Below are positions 44,230 to 53,354 of a stretch of DNA of 64,000 bases, piece by piece. The position numbers and the translations under genes were made by a program. Position 1 is the first letter of the stretch; every line of letters begins with the position of its first letter. The notes beneath the pieces were generated by a model. That model had not been told where the DNA came from and searched no databases. It worked only from the letters and a program-made list of their open reading frames with translations. This stretch comes from Clostridia bacterium (GTDB lineage: Bacteria; Bacillota; Clostridia; Oscillospirales; Acutalibacteraceae). The DNA is taken from the NCBI GenBank assembly GCA_017407705.1, contig JAFQWA010000007.1, positions 41,473 through 105,472 on the forward strand. The letters run 5' to 3'.

Positions 44230-44937
44230 TTATTTTATAAAATCTTTTATTACCTCACCGGCAATTATCAGACCTGCCACCGAGGGCACAAAGGACACAC
44301 TACCGGGGATCTGTCGTTTTTCGGTTTGCTCACAGCAGTCTGCTTTATCGGGAGTTAAGGGCTGCTCGGTGGAGTAAAGGACTTTAAGCTTTTTGATACC
44401 CCGCTTTTTCAGTTCATATCGCATAACACGGGCAAGGGGACACACCGAGGTTTTAAAAATATCCGTAATTTCAAATTTAGTGGGATCCAGCTTGTTGCCG
44501 GTACCCATGGAGCTGATAATGGGGATTTTATGCTCTGCGGCTTTTTCAATAAGTATAAGCTTGGATGAAACTGTGTCAATAGCATCAACGATATAATCCC
44601 AGCTTTGATACTCAAAAGCATCAGCGTTATCAGCAGTGTAGAAGGTTTTGTGAGTGGTCACATCAGCAGACGGGTTAATGTCTAATATGCGGTTTTTGAC
44701 AACCTCAACCTTATCCATACCGACAGTACTGTGAGTAGCAATAAGCTGACGATTTATATTGGTAAGGCTGACGGTATCGTTATCTATAAGCACAATTTTG
44801 CCAACACCCGCCCTTGCCAGTGCTTCAACAGTATAAGAACCCACACCGCCTACGCCAAACACAGCAACGGTACAACTATTCAGTTTTTGCATTGCCTCAT
44901 CACCCAGCAACATAGCGGTGCGTGAAAATTCGTTCAT
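44230..44937 (-). CDS. tcdA: tRNA threonylcarbamoyladenosine dehydratase
   Basis: E1-like ATP-dependent enzyme that cyclises the t6A modification at position 37 of ANN-decoding tRNAs. About 235 residues: the nucleotide loop AVFGVGGVGSYTVEALARAGVG, DNDTVSLTNINRQLIA, DAIDTVSSKLILIE, and C-terminal GSVSFVPSVAGLIIAGEVI. The ATG at 44937 follows AAGGATG by six bases; the longer frame to 45234 adds an unrelated hydrophobic stretch that overlaps the end of spoIID and is rejected. Confidence 0.93.
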   Translation of the reverse strand: MNEFSRTAMLLGDEAMQKLNSCTVAVFGVGGVGSYTVEALARAGVGKIVLIDNDTVSLTNINRQLIATHSTVGMDKVEVVKNRILDINPSADVTTHKTFYTADNADAFEYQSWDYIVDAIDTVSSKLILIEKAAEHKIPIISSMGTGNKLDPTKFEITDIFKTSVCPLARVMRYELKKRGIKKLKVLYSTEQPLTPDKADCCEQTEKRQIPGSVSFVPSVAGLIIAGEVIKDFIK

Positions 44938-45076
44938 AAAAAACATCCTTTTAGTTAGTAAGCATATTGTATCACATTTTATCCAAAATAACAACATTAA
45001 GGCAAAAATTACCAATATGTGGAAAACTGTGTTGAAAATGTTAAAAATTGTTAAAAAATGGAAATTGTCTGTCGAA

Positions 45077-46006
45077 TTACTGAATTTCGCAGCCTTTGTA
45101 GTACCACTTAAGTATTTCTTTATAGTCACTGCCTTGCTGTGCCATATAGTTAGCGCCATACTGACTAAGCCCCACGCCGTGACCGTAGCCTCTGACGGTG
45201 AAAACCAGTTTATTATCGGCTGCTGACAGCTCAAAATTAGCGGAGCGCAGGGAAAACGCCTTTCTCATCTGCTGACCTGTAAACGTTTTGCCGCCCAGTT
45301 TATATGACTTTACCGTACCTGAATCGGTGCAGGTGGGAGTGGATATAAACGAGCTGACCTCACCGCTGAGTTTTAATCCCAGTGCAGTTGCCATACTTAT
45401 AAATTCATCCTTTGTGTATGTGATCTTACTGATGTAATCAGGCGCTAACACATCACCTGCACTTTCCACCGGCACAAGGTAGTCGTAATTTTTACCCCAA
45501 ACAGTTTGAGCACTTTCGGTTTTGCCGCCGGAAATAGCGTGATACACCGCTAAAATCGGCTTGTTATTATAGGTTATCTTTTGCATTAAAACGGATTTTA
45601 CTGCATCGGTTACCTTTTTCTCATACTCATCAAATTTACTGCCCCATTTTTCCTTTCGGGCAACAGAGTCTATGTAGCCCTGATGCTTTTCGGGGTCGTT
45701 GCTTAAGTCTTTATTAAAATGCAAAGCAACGGTGTATGCCGCCACTGCCTGTGCCTTTAATGCTTCTGTATCAAAGGAGGCAGGTATTTCACTTGCCACT
45801 ACACCAACGGTGTATTCGAGAGGGGATAGTTTAAGCGTTTTTTTGGATTTTATGTCGTAAAGCAAAACGGTATCACTGTTATTTGGGGCTTGACCGGTTG
45901 AAGTAGGCTCATTTGTGGGGGATAGGGGTTTGTTAATGGCAATGAGTGGAATGGTTAGCATACAAATTATCATTAAGACTATAAATACACCGTAAAGCTT
46001 GTTCAT
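45077..46006 (-). CDS. spoIID: stage II sporulation protein D
   Basis: Lytic transglycosylase that degrades septal peptidoglycan with SpoIIP and SpoIIM during forespore engulfment. 309 residues: a membrane anchor (about 5-25), the SpoIID core with LKLSPLEYTVGVVASEIPASFDTEALKAQAVAAYT (catalytic Glu in ASEIP), YHAISGGKTESA, and the C-terminal VRGYGHGVGLSQYGANYMA. AAAGGAG upstream of the ATG at 46006 sets the start. Oriented away from citrate synthase. Confidence 0.95.
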   Translation of the reverse strand: MNKLYGVFIVLMIICMLTIPLIAINKPLSPTNEPTSTGQAPNNSDTVLLYDIKSKKTLKLSPLEYTVGVVASEIPASFDTEALKAQAVAAYTVALHFNKDLSNDPEKHQGYIDSVARKEKWGSKFDEYEKKVTDAVKSVLMQKITYNNKPILAVYHAISGGKTESAQTVWGKNYDYLVPVESAGDVLAPDYISKITYTKDEFISMATALGLKLSGEVSSFISTPTCTDSGTVKSYKLGGKTFTGQQMRKAFSLRSANFELSAADNKLVFTVRGYGHGVGLSQYGANYMAQQGSDYKEILKWYYKGCEIQ

Positions 46007-46030
46007 TTTAAAACTCCTTTCAATATTTAA

Positions 46031-46059
46031 TTGACAACAGACAAAAAATAGAGTAAAAT
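46031..46059 (+). promoter_or_regulatory. citrate synthase promoter
   Basis: A perfect TTGACA and TAAAAT, 17 bases apart, about 35 bases before the start codon. Confidence 0.7.
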
Positions 46060-46094
46060 AATTTGAATAGATAATTAGTGAGAGGGATAAATCG

Positions 46095-47453
46095 ATGACT
46101 AATGAAGCCTTAAACAAATCCTTGTCCATTTTATGCAAGGAATTTGAAAAAAATAACTACATAGATCAGTCGGCTTTTGAAAAGTACGGCGTAAAAAGAG
46201 GTTTGCGTAATTCTGACGGTTCAGGTGTTTTGGCAGGTCTTACTAAGATCTGTAACGTTAGAGGTTATGTAATAAACGACGCAGAGCGTTGCCCTATTGA
46301 CGGTCAGCTTATTTATCGTGGATATGACATCAACGATATTATTAACGCTGCCGAAGCAGAGGACAGATTCAGCTTTGAAGAGACCTGCTGGCTGTTGCTG
46401 TTCGGTCAGTTGCCCACCAAAGAGCAGTTGGACGGACTTTGTGAGCTGTTAGGTGAGCTGAGAGATCTGCCTGAGTATTTTGCTGAGGATATGATCATAA
46501 AAGCTCCGTCACCCAACATTATGAACAAGTTGGCACGTTCTGTTTTGGCGCTTTATTCTTACGACGATAACCCCGATGATACATCTGTTGAGAATCTGCT
46601 GCGTCAGTCTTTACAGCTGATTGCACGTATGCCTACCATTATGGGTTACTCATATCAGGTAAAACGTCGTTACTACGATAACAAGAGTATGCATTTCCAT
46701 CCTGTAAACAAGGATCTTTCTACTGCTGAGATGATACTTTCATCTATCCGCTCAAACCGTAAGTTTACCCACGAAGAGGCAAGACTTCTGGACTTGTGCT
46801 TAACACTTCACGCAGAGCACGGCGGCGGTAATAACTCTACCTTTACAGCCCGTGTGCTTTCCAGCTCGGGAACAGATACATATTCTGCTATTGCCGGTGC
46901 TATCGGTGCCCTTAAAGGTCCCCGTCACGGCGGTGCAAACGCTAAGGTAAGTGAGATGCTGGATTGCATCAAAAACGGCGTAAGCAACTGGGATGATGAA
47001 AACGAAGTAGCAGAGTTTTTGAGAAAGATCATCCGTAAAGAAGAGGGTGATGGATCAGGTCTGGTTTACGGTATGGGTCACGCAGTTTATACCTTGTCGG
47101 ATCCCCGTGCGGTGATTTTGAAGAAAAACGCTAAGGCTCTTGCTGAAAAAGAGGGTTACGGTGCTGAGTTCAGATTGCTTGAAACTATTGAACGTTTAAC
47201 TCCTGAGATTTTTGCTCAGGAAAAGGGCGTTGATAAGGCTATCTGCGCTAATATCGACTTATATTCCGGTCTGGTTTATAAAACTCTCAAAATTCCTGAG
47301 GATCTGCTCACTCCGTTGTTTGCAGTAGCAAGAACTGTGGGCTGGTGTGCTCATAGAATTGAAGAGATAATGACCGGTAAGAAGATCATTCGTCCTGCTT
47401 ACAAAAATATGTATTCTCAGGTAAACAAATACATTCCTATTGACGAACGCTGA
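46095..47453 (+). CDS. gltA: citrate synthase
   Basis: Condenses acetyl-CoA and oxaloacetate. 452 residues: the catalytic His residues lie in LHAEHGGGNNSTF and YGMGHAVYTLSDPRA, with the catalytic Asp in ANIDLYSGLVY; GPRHGGANAKV is also standard. It has a 40-residue N-terminal extension as in clostridial homologs. No aconitase or isocitrate dehydrogenase gene adjoins, so in this window it stands alone, probably serving glutamate synthesis. An alternative ATG is not evident. Confidence 0.95.
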   Translation: MTNEALNKSLSILCKEFEKNNYIDQSAFEKYGVKRGLRNSDGSGVLAGLTKICNVRGYVINDAERCPIDGQLIYRGYDINDIINAAEAEDRFSFEETCWLLLFGQLPTKEQLDGLCELLGELRDLPEYFAEDMIIKAPSPNIMNKLARSVLALYSYDDNPDDTSVENLLRQSLQLIARMPTIMGYSYQVKRRYYDNKSMHFHPVNKDLSTAEMILSSIRSNRKFTHEEARLLDLCLTLHAEHGGGNNSTFTARVLSSSGTDTYSAIAGAIGALKGPRHGGANAKVSEMLDCIKNGVSNWDDENEVAEFLRKIIRKEEGDGSGLVYGMGHAVYTLSDPRAVILKKNAKALAEKEGYGAEFRLLETIERLTPEIFAQEKGVDKAICANIDLYSGLVYKTLKIPEDLLTPLFAVARTVGWCAHRIEEIMTGKKIIRPAYKNMYSQVNKYIPIDER

Positions 47454-47458
47454 GGTGT

Positions 47459-48277
47459 ATGATGAAAAGGATCTTATTGTTTGCAATATTTTCGGTTGCA
47501 ACGGTTGCCGCCGTTATAGGCAGACTGTTTCAGCTTTTGCAGATGACCGACCCCGAAACGGGCTTTTTCTACCCCAAATATGAGGGAACACATTTTATCG
47601 TTTTGATTGCCTTGGCAGTGGTGATACTTGCTTTATTGCTGCTTGCAAGATTTGAAAAACGTTACCGTGAAAAGCCTGTAAAGCAGTCTTACATACTGGG
47701 CATTTCCTCTTTTGCTTTAGGAATGGTTATGTTGGCCCATTGTATAGACTACGCAGCATCTGCAAGATACGTAACAAAGGGTGACTGGGGTTACGCTATA
47801 TTAGCACTTTTGTTTATGGCATTTTTTGTGTATTACGGAATATGCCTGGTTTTAGATATTAAGCTTAACGCTTTAAGCAGTATGATACCCGTGCTTTTTG
47901 CAGGCTACCGACTGGCTTTTTCCTTTATCAAATACACAGGAATTGCAAAAATCCCCGACGTTACTTTGGATATAATCATGCTGGGACTTTGTATGATCTT
48001 CTGGCTTTTCTTTGGTAAAACAGTGGGAAGTGTTAAATACAGAAAGTCGGTAAAATGGTTATACGGAACAGGTCTTTGTGCCGCTTTGATGAACTTGATG
48101 TGTGCAGTGCCTAAGTATTTTATTATGTTATTTATGCCCCACACAACCGTACATCTGGTGTCATCCTGCGGATACATTGATATTGCAGTAAGTTTGTATA
48201 TAATAGTATTCATAATAGTTGATCTTTTGCCCCGAAAAGAGGAAAAGAAAACTGAGGATGAAAAAATAGTTGTTTAA
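47459..48277 (+). CDS. polytopic membrane protein of unknown function
   Basis: 272 residues with about seven hydrophobic segments (roughly 5-22, 45-63, 78-96, 110-130, 140-155, 168-185, 200-220 and 235-258 as candidates) and a charged C-terminal tail (PRKEEKKTEDEK). No motif recognised. It starts five bases after citrate synthase, with GAGGTG ahead of the ATG, so it is co-transcribed with it; a functional link is not obvious. A hairpin terminator follows. Confidence 0.75.
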   Translation: MMKRILLFAIFSVATVAAVIGRLFQLLQMTDPETGFFYPKYEGTHFIVLIALAVVILALLLLARFEKRYREKPVKQSYILGISSFALGMVMLAHCIDYAASARYVTKGDWGYAILALLFMAFFVYYGICLVLDIKLNALSSMIPVLFAGYRLAFSFIKYTGIAKIPDVTLDIIMLGLCMIFWLFFGKTVGSVKYRKSVKWLYGTGLCAALMNLMCAVPKYFIMLFMPHTTVHLVSSCGYIDIAVSLYIIVFIIVDLLPRKEEKKTEDEKIVV

Positions 48278-48282
48278 ATACT

Positions 48283-48333
48283 AAAAAGCTTTTGATGGCA
48301 TAAATTTATATTAGTGGCTGTCAGGAGCTTTTT
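48283..48333 (+). terminator. terminator after the membrane protein gene
   Basis: AAAAAGCT / AGCTTTTT outer stem continued by a wobble-rich inner stem, ending in a short T run. Confidence 0.65.
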
Positions 48334-48350
48334 ATTTACGGAGAATGTTT

Positions 48351-48659
48351 ATGGGCTTGTTTAGTAAAAAACCGAAACTTAAAAATCCGCAGCTTGTGGC
48401 GGCTATAAACCACCGTCCTATAAAATACGTTACCTCCCGAAACGAGGAGGGCGTGGAATATGTGTTGGGACGTTCAGGCAGAATAAATATTAAAGAGCCT
48501 GAAATAATCGTTTCCTGTGAGGGAAAAGACGTGTTTCGCTGCAACATTTATGAGGCGGAGATAGGCGAGCTTTTAAGCCGTGACGGAGTTAGAATAAGCG
48601 GTGTAAATCAAGACGGAGAAATGGTTTCTGTGGTGGCTTATTATGTTTACAGGAGGTAG
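48351..48659 (+). CDS. small conserved hypothetical protein
   Basis: 102 residues, basic N terminus (MGLFSKKPKLKNP) and a beta-rich remainder with VLGRSGRINIKEPEIIVSCEGKDVFRC and a C-terminal GVNQDGEMVSVVAYYVYRR. No family recognised. The ATG at 48351 sits seven bases after GGAG; an ATG at 48345 is too close. The end lies five bases before the start of a lipoprotein gene, and its last codons hold that gene's AGGAGG site. Confidence 0.6.
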   Translation: MGLFSKKPKLKNPQLVAAINHRPIKYVTSRNEEGVEYVLGRSGRINIKEPEIIVSCEGKDVFRCNIYEAEIGELLSRDGVRISGVNQDGEMVSVVAYYVYRR

Positions 48660-48663
48660 TGCG

Positions 48664-49563
48664 TTGAGCAAGGCTTTAAGAAGCATTTTGCTGATAGTAC
48701 TGGCAGCTGTAATGCTGTGTACATCGGGCTGTAAGCTTTCGGGTGAAGACGAGTTTTCACTGTCTATCCCTAAGGATTTTCCTGCGAATGTAGGCGGCGT
48801 AATGATACAAAGCTGCCCCTATAACGCAGTATCACTTTCTCCCGCCATTACCGGTGTGATATACTCACTGGGTTCTAATTCACAGTTGGTGGGTGTGTCG
48901 GATTTGTGTGATTACCCCGACATACCTTCTGAGATGCCAAGAGTGGGGACTGTAAGCGATCCTGATGTAGTTAGGATAATAGAATTAAAATGCGATCTGC
49001 TGTTTACTGAAACTCCGTTGCCTGATGAGATTATGCAAAGGCTGGATGTGGCTAACGTGACGGTTGCGGTGATAAAAGCACCGGATCAGTATAGCAAGGC
49101 CTCACAGTTTTACCGTGATGTAGCGGTGGCTATGAGCGGTATGCACACAGGTAAGCAAAACGCAGAAAATACCTTTAACAGAATTGATGCGTCGCTGAAA
49201 GCATTAAAAGATGCTTACGATACGTCAAAAAGTCCAAGAGCAGTTGTTGTTTTAGCTTACGATGAGGCTGTGGCAACAGGGGATAAGGCGGTAGGGCAGA
49301 TGTTTGAGTTTACCGCCGCCAATAACGTTGCAAAAGATGCAGAAAATTACTCGTTCAGCACTCAAATGATAGCTAATGCTGATCCTCAGTTTATTTTCTG
49401 CCGTCAGTCGGATAGGGAAAAGATACTCTCAGATGTTTTGCTGAAAAACACTGCTGCGGTGAAAAACGGTAAAGTAATAGCCGTTGATATCGGTCAGGTA
49501 CAGCGTATGTCGGACTATGCCGTTAATATATTAAAAGAAATGTGTCAGCAAATGTATAATTAA
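48664..49563 (+). CDS. ABC transporter substrate-binding-like lipoprotein (BtuF/FhuD type)
   Basis: About 299 residues. A signal peptide with lipobox LCTSGC is followed by a two-lobed periplasmic-binding fold typical of metal-chelate and cobalamin receptors: AVSLSPAITGVIYSLGSNSQLVGVSDLCDYP, then PRVGTVSDPDVVRIIELKCDLLFTE and later ADPQFIFCRQSDREK. TTG at 48664 is chosen because AGGAGG (48651-48656) lies seven bases upstream. No permease or ATPase gene is nearby, so it is either an orphan receptor or works with a distant transporter. Confidence 0.78.
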   Translation: MSKALRSILLIVLAAVMLCTSGCKLSGEDEFSLSIPKDFPANVGGVMIQSCPYNAVSLSPAITGVIYSLGSNSQLVGVSDLCDYPDIPSEMPRVGTVSDPDVVRIIELKCDLLFTETPLPDEIMQRLDVANVTVAVIKAPDQYSKASQFYRDVAVAMSGMHTGKQNAENTFNRIDASLKALKDAYDTSKSPRAVVVLAYDEAVATGDKAVGQMFEFTAANNVAKDAENYSFSTQMIANADPQFIFCRQSDREKILSDVLLKNTAAVKNGKVIAVDIGQVQRMSDYAVNILKEMCQQMYN

Positions 49564-49564
49564 G

Positions 49565-49593
49565 TTGAAAAACAGTTTTTATAATGGTATAAT
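49565..49593 (+). promoter_or_regulatory. promoter of the small export protein gene
   Basis: TTGAAA and TATAAT, 17 bases apart; its -35 starts right after the stop codon of the preceding lipoprotein gene. Confidence 0.65.
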
Positions 49594-49623
49594 CATAACA
49601 ATGTTGATTAAGGAGTTGTTTAA

Positions 49624-50130
49624 ATGGCTGAAACAATAGCTCAGTGGTTAGGGGAGATAGGTTTATCTCCTGAGATAGCTATTTTTGTAATATCGCTGTT
49701 TCCTATACTGGAACTGCGTGGCGGTCTTATAGCCGCAGCACTTTTCAATATTGAATGGCTGCGTGCGTTTATAATCTGTTTTATAGGAAATATTATTCCC
49801 GTTCCGTTTATACTACTGTTTATTAAGAAAATATTTGAACTGCTGAAAAAATGGGGTCCTATGAAAAAGATAGTCCACAAATTTGAAACTAAAGCAGTTA
49901 CCAAAAGCCAAGAGACTGAGAGTAAGTCAAAATGGGGCAAGATCCTGTTTATTTATGCTTTTGTTGCTATTCCGTTACCGGGTACCGGTGCTTGGACCGG
50001 CGCACTTATTGCCGCGTTTATGGATATTCGTTTGAAATATGCCATACCTACCATTATTGCCGGAGTTTTGTCGGCGGGTATCATAATGTCAGTGCTTACT
50101 TACTTTTTCCCTGCAATGTTCGGATTTTAA
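49624..50130 (+). CDS. small multidrug export family membrane protein
   Basis: 168 residues matching the Sm_multidrug_ex family: FPILELRGGLIAAALF with a conserved E-x-R-G-G, GNIIPVPFILLF, and YAFVAIPLPGTGAWTGALIAA. Four to five hydrophobic segments with a charged cytosolic loop (about 85-108). The family name derives from one report and the substrate is uncertain. Has its own promoter and terminator. Confidence 0.85.
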   Translation: MAETIAQWLGEIGLSPEIAIFVISLFPILELRGGLIAAALFNIEWLRAFIICFIGNIIPVPFILLFIKKIFELLKKWGPMKKIVHKFETKAVTKSQETESKSKWGKILFIYAFVAIPLPGTGAWTGALIAAFMDIRLKYAIPTIIAGVLSAGIIMSVLTYFFPAMFGF

Positions 50131-50135
50131 CCATC

Positions 50136-50164
50136 AGTGCCTAACGACGGTTAGGCACTTTTTT
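50136..50164 (+). terminator. terminator after the export protein gene
   Basis: AGTGCCTAAC / GTTAGGCACT stem with a T run. Confidence 0.9.
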
Positions 50165-50256
50165 ATATTAAATAACCAAAAAAATTTCTTTAAAACGGGG
50201 TTTTATGTTATTTTGTTAAAACTTTATCAAATCGACTTAAAACAATAAAAAAACTG

Positions 50257-50285
50257 TTGCCTAAAATGGGTTTTCATTGTATAAT
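50257..50285 (+). promoter_or_regulatory. pckG promoter
   Basis: TTGCCT and TATAAT, 17 bases apart, leaving a leader of about 75 bases that shows no recognised structure. Confidence 0.55.
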
Positions 50286-50366
50286 TGTAGCAGTGTAATT
50301 AATATGGGATAATTTGAATATTCTATTACTTTACAAGCTATTTAAAGTCTTTAAGGAGGATTTTTT

Positions 50367-52127
50367 ATGACTACAAACAAATCAGTTCTTGCTTGGATTG
50401 AAGAGATGAAAAATCTCGTTAATCCCGACAGCGTTGTTTTTATCGACGGAAGCGAAGCTCAGTTAGAAGCTCTTCGTGCTCAGGCTGTCAAGACCGGTGA
50501 AATGATCAAATTGAACGAGGAAAAGCTCCCCGGTTGTTATCTCCACCGCACTGCAGTTAACGACGTTGCCCGTGTTGAGGGCCGTACCTTTATCTGTGCT
50601 AAGACAAAGGAAGCTGCAGGTCCTACCAATAACTGGATGGATCCCGCTGAGGCATATAAAATGCTCTACGATATAGCAAAGGGCAGCTATGCAGGTCGTA
50701 CAATGTACGTTATCCCTTATTCAATGGGACCTGTTGGTTCAGAGTTCTCTAAGATCGGTATTGAGCTTACAGACTCTATCTATGTTGTTCTTAATATGGC
50801 AATTATGACTCGTGTTGGCGAGGATGTTTTCAAGGCTCTCGGTGACAGTGAGGACTGGATCAAAGGTCTGCACTGCAAATGCAACATCGAAGAGGAAAAC
50901 AGATACATCTGCCATTTCCCCGAGGATAATACAATCATCTCCGTTAACTCAGGTTACGGCGGAAACGTTTTGCTTGGTAAAAAGTGCTTTGCACTCAGAA
51001 TCGCATCCTTCCTTGGTAAAAACGAGGGCTGGATGGCTGAGCATATGCTCATTTTGGGACTTGAAAATCCCAAGGGCGAGATCAAATACATCGCAGCAGC
51101 ATTCCCCTCAGCTTGCGGTAAAACCAATTTGGCTATGCTTATTCCCCCTGAGAAATATCGCAAAATGGGCTACAAAGTATGGTGCGTAGGTGACGATATT
51201 GCTTGGATGAGAATCGGTGAGGACGGTCGTTTGTGGGCAGTTAACCCCGAGAATGGTTTCTTTGGTGTTGCTCCCGGAACTAACGTTAAGTCCAACCCCA
51301 ACGCTCTTTCTTCAACCCAGAGTGGCACTATCTTCACAAACGTTGTTCATAATCTTGACGAGAACACCGTTTGGTGGGAAGGTCTTGATAAGAATCCGCC
51401 TAAGAATGCTCTTAACTGGAAGGGCGAGAAGTGGGATTGCGAAGGCGGCGAGAAGGGTGCTCATCCCAACAGCCGATTCACTGCTCCTGCTAAGAATTGT
51501 CCTTGCATCAGCTCTGAGTTTGACAGCAGCAAGGGTGTGCCGATCTCCGCTATCGTATTCGGTGGCAGACGTGCTAAGGCTGCTCCGCTGGTTTATCAGT
51601 CAAGAGACTGGCAGCACGGTGTGTTCGTAGGCTCAGTTATGGCTTCTGAAACAACTGCAGCTGCAACAGGTGCTGTTGGCGTTGTTCGTCACGATCCTAT
51701 GGCTATGATTCCTTTCTGCGGTTATCATATGGGTGAGTATTTTGCTCACTGGCTCGAAATGGGCAAAAAGCTTGGCGATAAAGCTCCTAAGATCTTTAAC
51801 GTTAACTGGTTCAGACTTGACGATGAAGGCAACTTTATGTGGCCCGGCTTCGGCGACAATATGCGTGTTCTTAACTGGATCCTTGACCGTTGTGAAGGCA
51901 AGGCAGATGCAGTTGAAACACCTATCGGTTACGTTCCCGCTGCTGACGGTATTGACCTTGAAGGTCTTGACGTTTCAAAAGAAACATTGGCAGAACTTCT
52001 TAACGTTGATAAGGAGATCTGGTCTGCTGAGGCAGCTGATATTGAAGAGTTCTTCAAGAAATTCGGCGATAAGCTTCCCAAAGAACTTTCTGCTGAGCTC
52101 TGCGAACTTAAAGCTCGTTTGAAATAA
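50367..52127 (+). CDS. pckG: phosphoenolpyruvate carboxykinase (GTP)
   Basis: Interconverts oxaloacetate and PEP with GTP/GDP. 586 residues of the GTP-type family: YVIPYSMGPVGSEFSKIGIELTDS, the kinase loop AAFPSACGKTNLAML with its mobile Cys, WCVGDDIAWMRIGEDG for metal binding, NPENGFFGVAPGT and FGGRRAKAAPLVYQSRDWQHGVF. AAGGAGGA precedes the ATG. In anaerobes it may work in the carboxylating direction to conserve energy. The rich, biased codon use suggests high expression. Single-gene unit. Confidence 0.97.
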   Translation: MTTNKSVLAWIEEMKNLVNPDSVVFIDGSEAQLEALRAQAVKTGEMIKLNEEKLPGCYLHRTAVNDVARVEGRTFICAKTKEAAGPTNNWMDPAEAYKMLYDIAKGSYAGRTMYVIPYSMGPVGSEFSKIGIELTDSIYVVLNMAIMTRVGEDVFKALGDSEDWIKGLHCKCNIEEENRYICHFPEDNTIISVNSGYGGNVLLGKKCFALRIASFLGKNEGWMAEHMLILGLENPKGEIKYIAAAFPSACGKTNLAMLIPPEKYRKMGYKVWCVGDDIAWMRIGEDGRLWAVNPENGFFGVAPGTNVKSNPNALSSTQSGTIFTNVVHNLDENTVWWEGLDKNPPKNALNWKGEKWDCEGGEKGAHPNSRFTAPAKNCPCISSEFDSSKGVPISAIVFGGRRAKAAPLVYQSRDWQHGVFVGSVMASETTAAATGAVGVVRHDPMAMIPFCGYHMGEYFAHWLEMGKKLGDKAPKIFNVNWFRLDDEGNFMWPGFGDNMRVLNWILDRCEGKADAVETPIGYVPAADGIDLEGLDVSKETLAELLNVDKEIWSAEAADIEEFFKKFGDKLPKELSAELCELKARLK

Positions 52128-52143
52128 CTATAAATAAGTTTGA

Positions 52144-52180
52144 AAAACGGTGGATTGTGTATTGCAATCTGCCGTTTTTT
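52144..52180 (+). terminator. pckG terminator
   Basis: AAAACGGTGGATTG / CAATCTGCCGTTTT stem with two wobble pairs, then TT. Confidence 0.85.
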
Positions 52181-52220
52181 AGTTTACAATGTACTTAATT
52201 ATATGCGTTGGAGGTAGTTC

Positions 52221-53348
52221 ATGCTTTACAGAGATTTTGGTAAAACCGGCGAGAAAATATCCGCTTTAGGTTTTGGATGTATGCGTCTGCCCGAGTTTGA
52301 GAAAGACGGTAAATGGTATATTGATGAGGAAAAGGCTATCCCGCTTTTACAGTCTGCTTATGAAAAGGGCGTAAACTATTTTGACTCAGCTGTTTATTAC
52401 TGCCATTCAAACAGTGAGGCTTTGGTTGGAAAAGCGCTTAAATCAGTTCGTGATAAGGTTATGCTTTCCACTAAGATTCCCCTGGGCGGTGAGGTGCAGG
52501 AAACTAAGGATTACCGCAAAATGCTGGAGCAGAGCCTTACAAGAATGGACACAGATTACATTGATTTTTACCATTTTTGGGGCATTTCAAAGGATGCTTA
52601 TGACAATAAGATAGACCGTTTGGGACTTATGAAAGAGGCGTTAAAGGCTAAAGAGGAAGGTCTTATCCGTCATATTTCCTTCTCCTTCCACGATGATCCT
52701 AAAAACATCAAATATATCATTGATAAAGCCGAGTTTATGGAGTCTATGCTGGTACAGTATAACCTGCTTGACCGTAGCAACGAGGAAATGATCGAGTATG
52801 CTCAGAGCAAGGGTCTGGGTACTGTTGCTATGGGCCCCGTTGGTGGTGGACGTTTGGCTGCTCCTACCGAGCTTTATACCAAGCTTACCGGCAAGCCTGC
52901 TATTGCTACTTACGAGCTTGCATTCAAGTTTGTACTTGGCAACCCCAATCTTAACTGCGCTTTGTCAGGTATGCAGAATATGGATATGTTAGAGCAGAAC
53001 GTTAAAGTGGCAAGTGATGAAAATCCCTTGACCGAGGCAGAGTGGAAGCAGCTGGGTGAGTCTATGGAGCAGATAAAGAAGTTCAGTGACCTTTACTGCA
53101 CCGGTTGTTCTTACTGTCAGCCTTGCCCTGCAGAGATCAATATTCCTAAGATCTTCAATATGTTTACATATCACAATGTTTACGGACTCAGCGGTCACGC
53201 TAAATGGGAGTTTGGCGACTATGTAGAAAAAGGCGGCAAGACTATTAAGGATTGTCAGGGCTGCGGATTCTGTGAAGAAAAATGTCCTCAGAAGCTGAAA
53301 ATCAGAAAAGAGCTTGTGAGAGTAGAGAAGATACTTAAGAATTTATAA
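52221..53348 (+). CDS. aldo/keto reductase with C-terminal 4Fe-4S domain
   Basis: 375 residues. The barrel domain shows FGKTGEKISALGFGCMRLP, the catalytic Asp/Tyr in NYFDSAVYYC and Lys in LSTKIPLG, then HISFSFHDD. The C-terminal part adds a Cys cluster LYCTGCSYCQPCPAEINIP near residue 295 and a second, DCQGCGFCEEKCPQ, near 352, so it probably holds one or two [4Fe-4S] clusters for electron transfer. First gene of a five-gene unit with an ECF-type uptake component. Substrate unknown. GGAGG precedes the ATG. Confidence 0.92.
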   Translation: MLYRDFGKTGEKISALGFGCMRLPEFEKDGKWYIDEEKAIPLLQSAYEKGVNYFDSAVYYCHSNSEALVGKALKSVRDKVMLSTKIPLGGEVQETKDYRKMLEQSLTRMDTDYIDFYHFWGISKDAYDNKIDRLGLMKEALKAKEEGLIRHISFSFHDDPKNIKYIIDKAEFMESMLVQYNLLDRSNEEMIEYAQSKGLGTVAMGPVGGGRLAAPTELYTKLTGKPAIATYELAFKFVLGNPNLNCALSGMQNMDMLEQNVKVASDENPLTEAEWKQLGESMEQIKKFSDLYCTGCSYCQPCPAEINIPKIFNMFTYHNVYGLSGHAKWEFGDYVEKGGKTIKDCQGCGFCEEKCPQKLKIRKELVRVEKILKNL

Positions 53349-53354
53349 TTTTAT

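Noticed and set aside
45001..45234. N-terminal extension of tcdA with hydrophobic stretch
   Set aside because: It overlaps spoIID, and the ATG at 44937 has a proper ribosome binding site and the family's normal N terminus.
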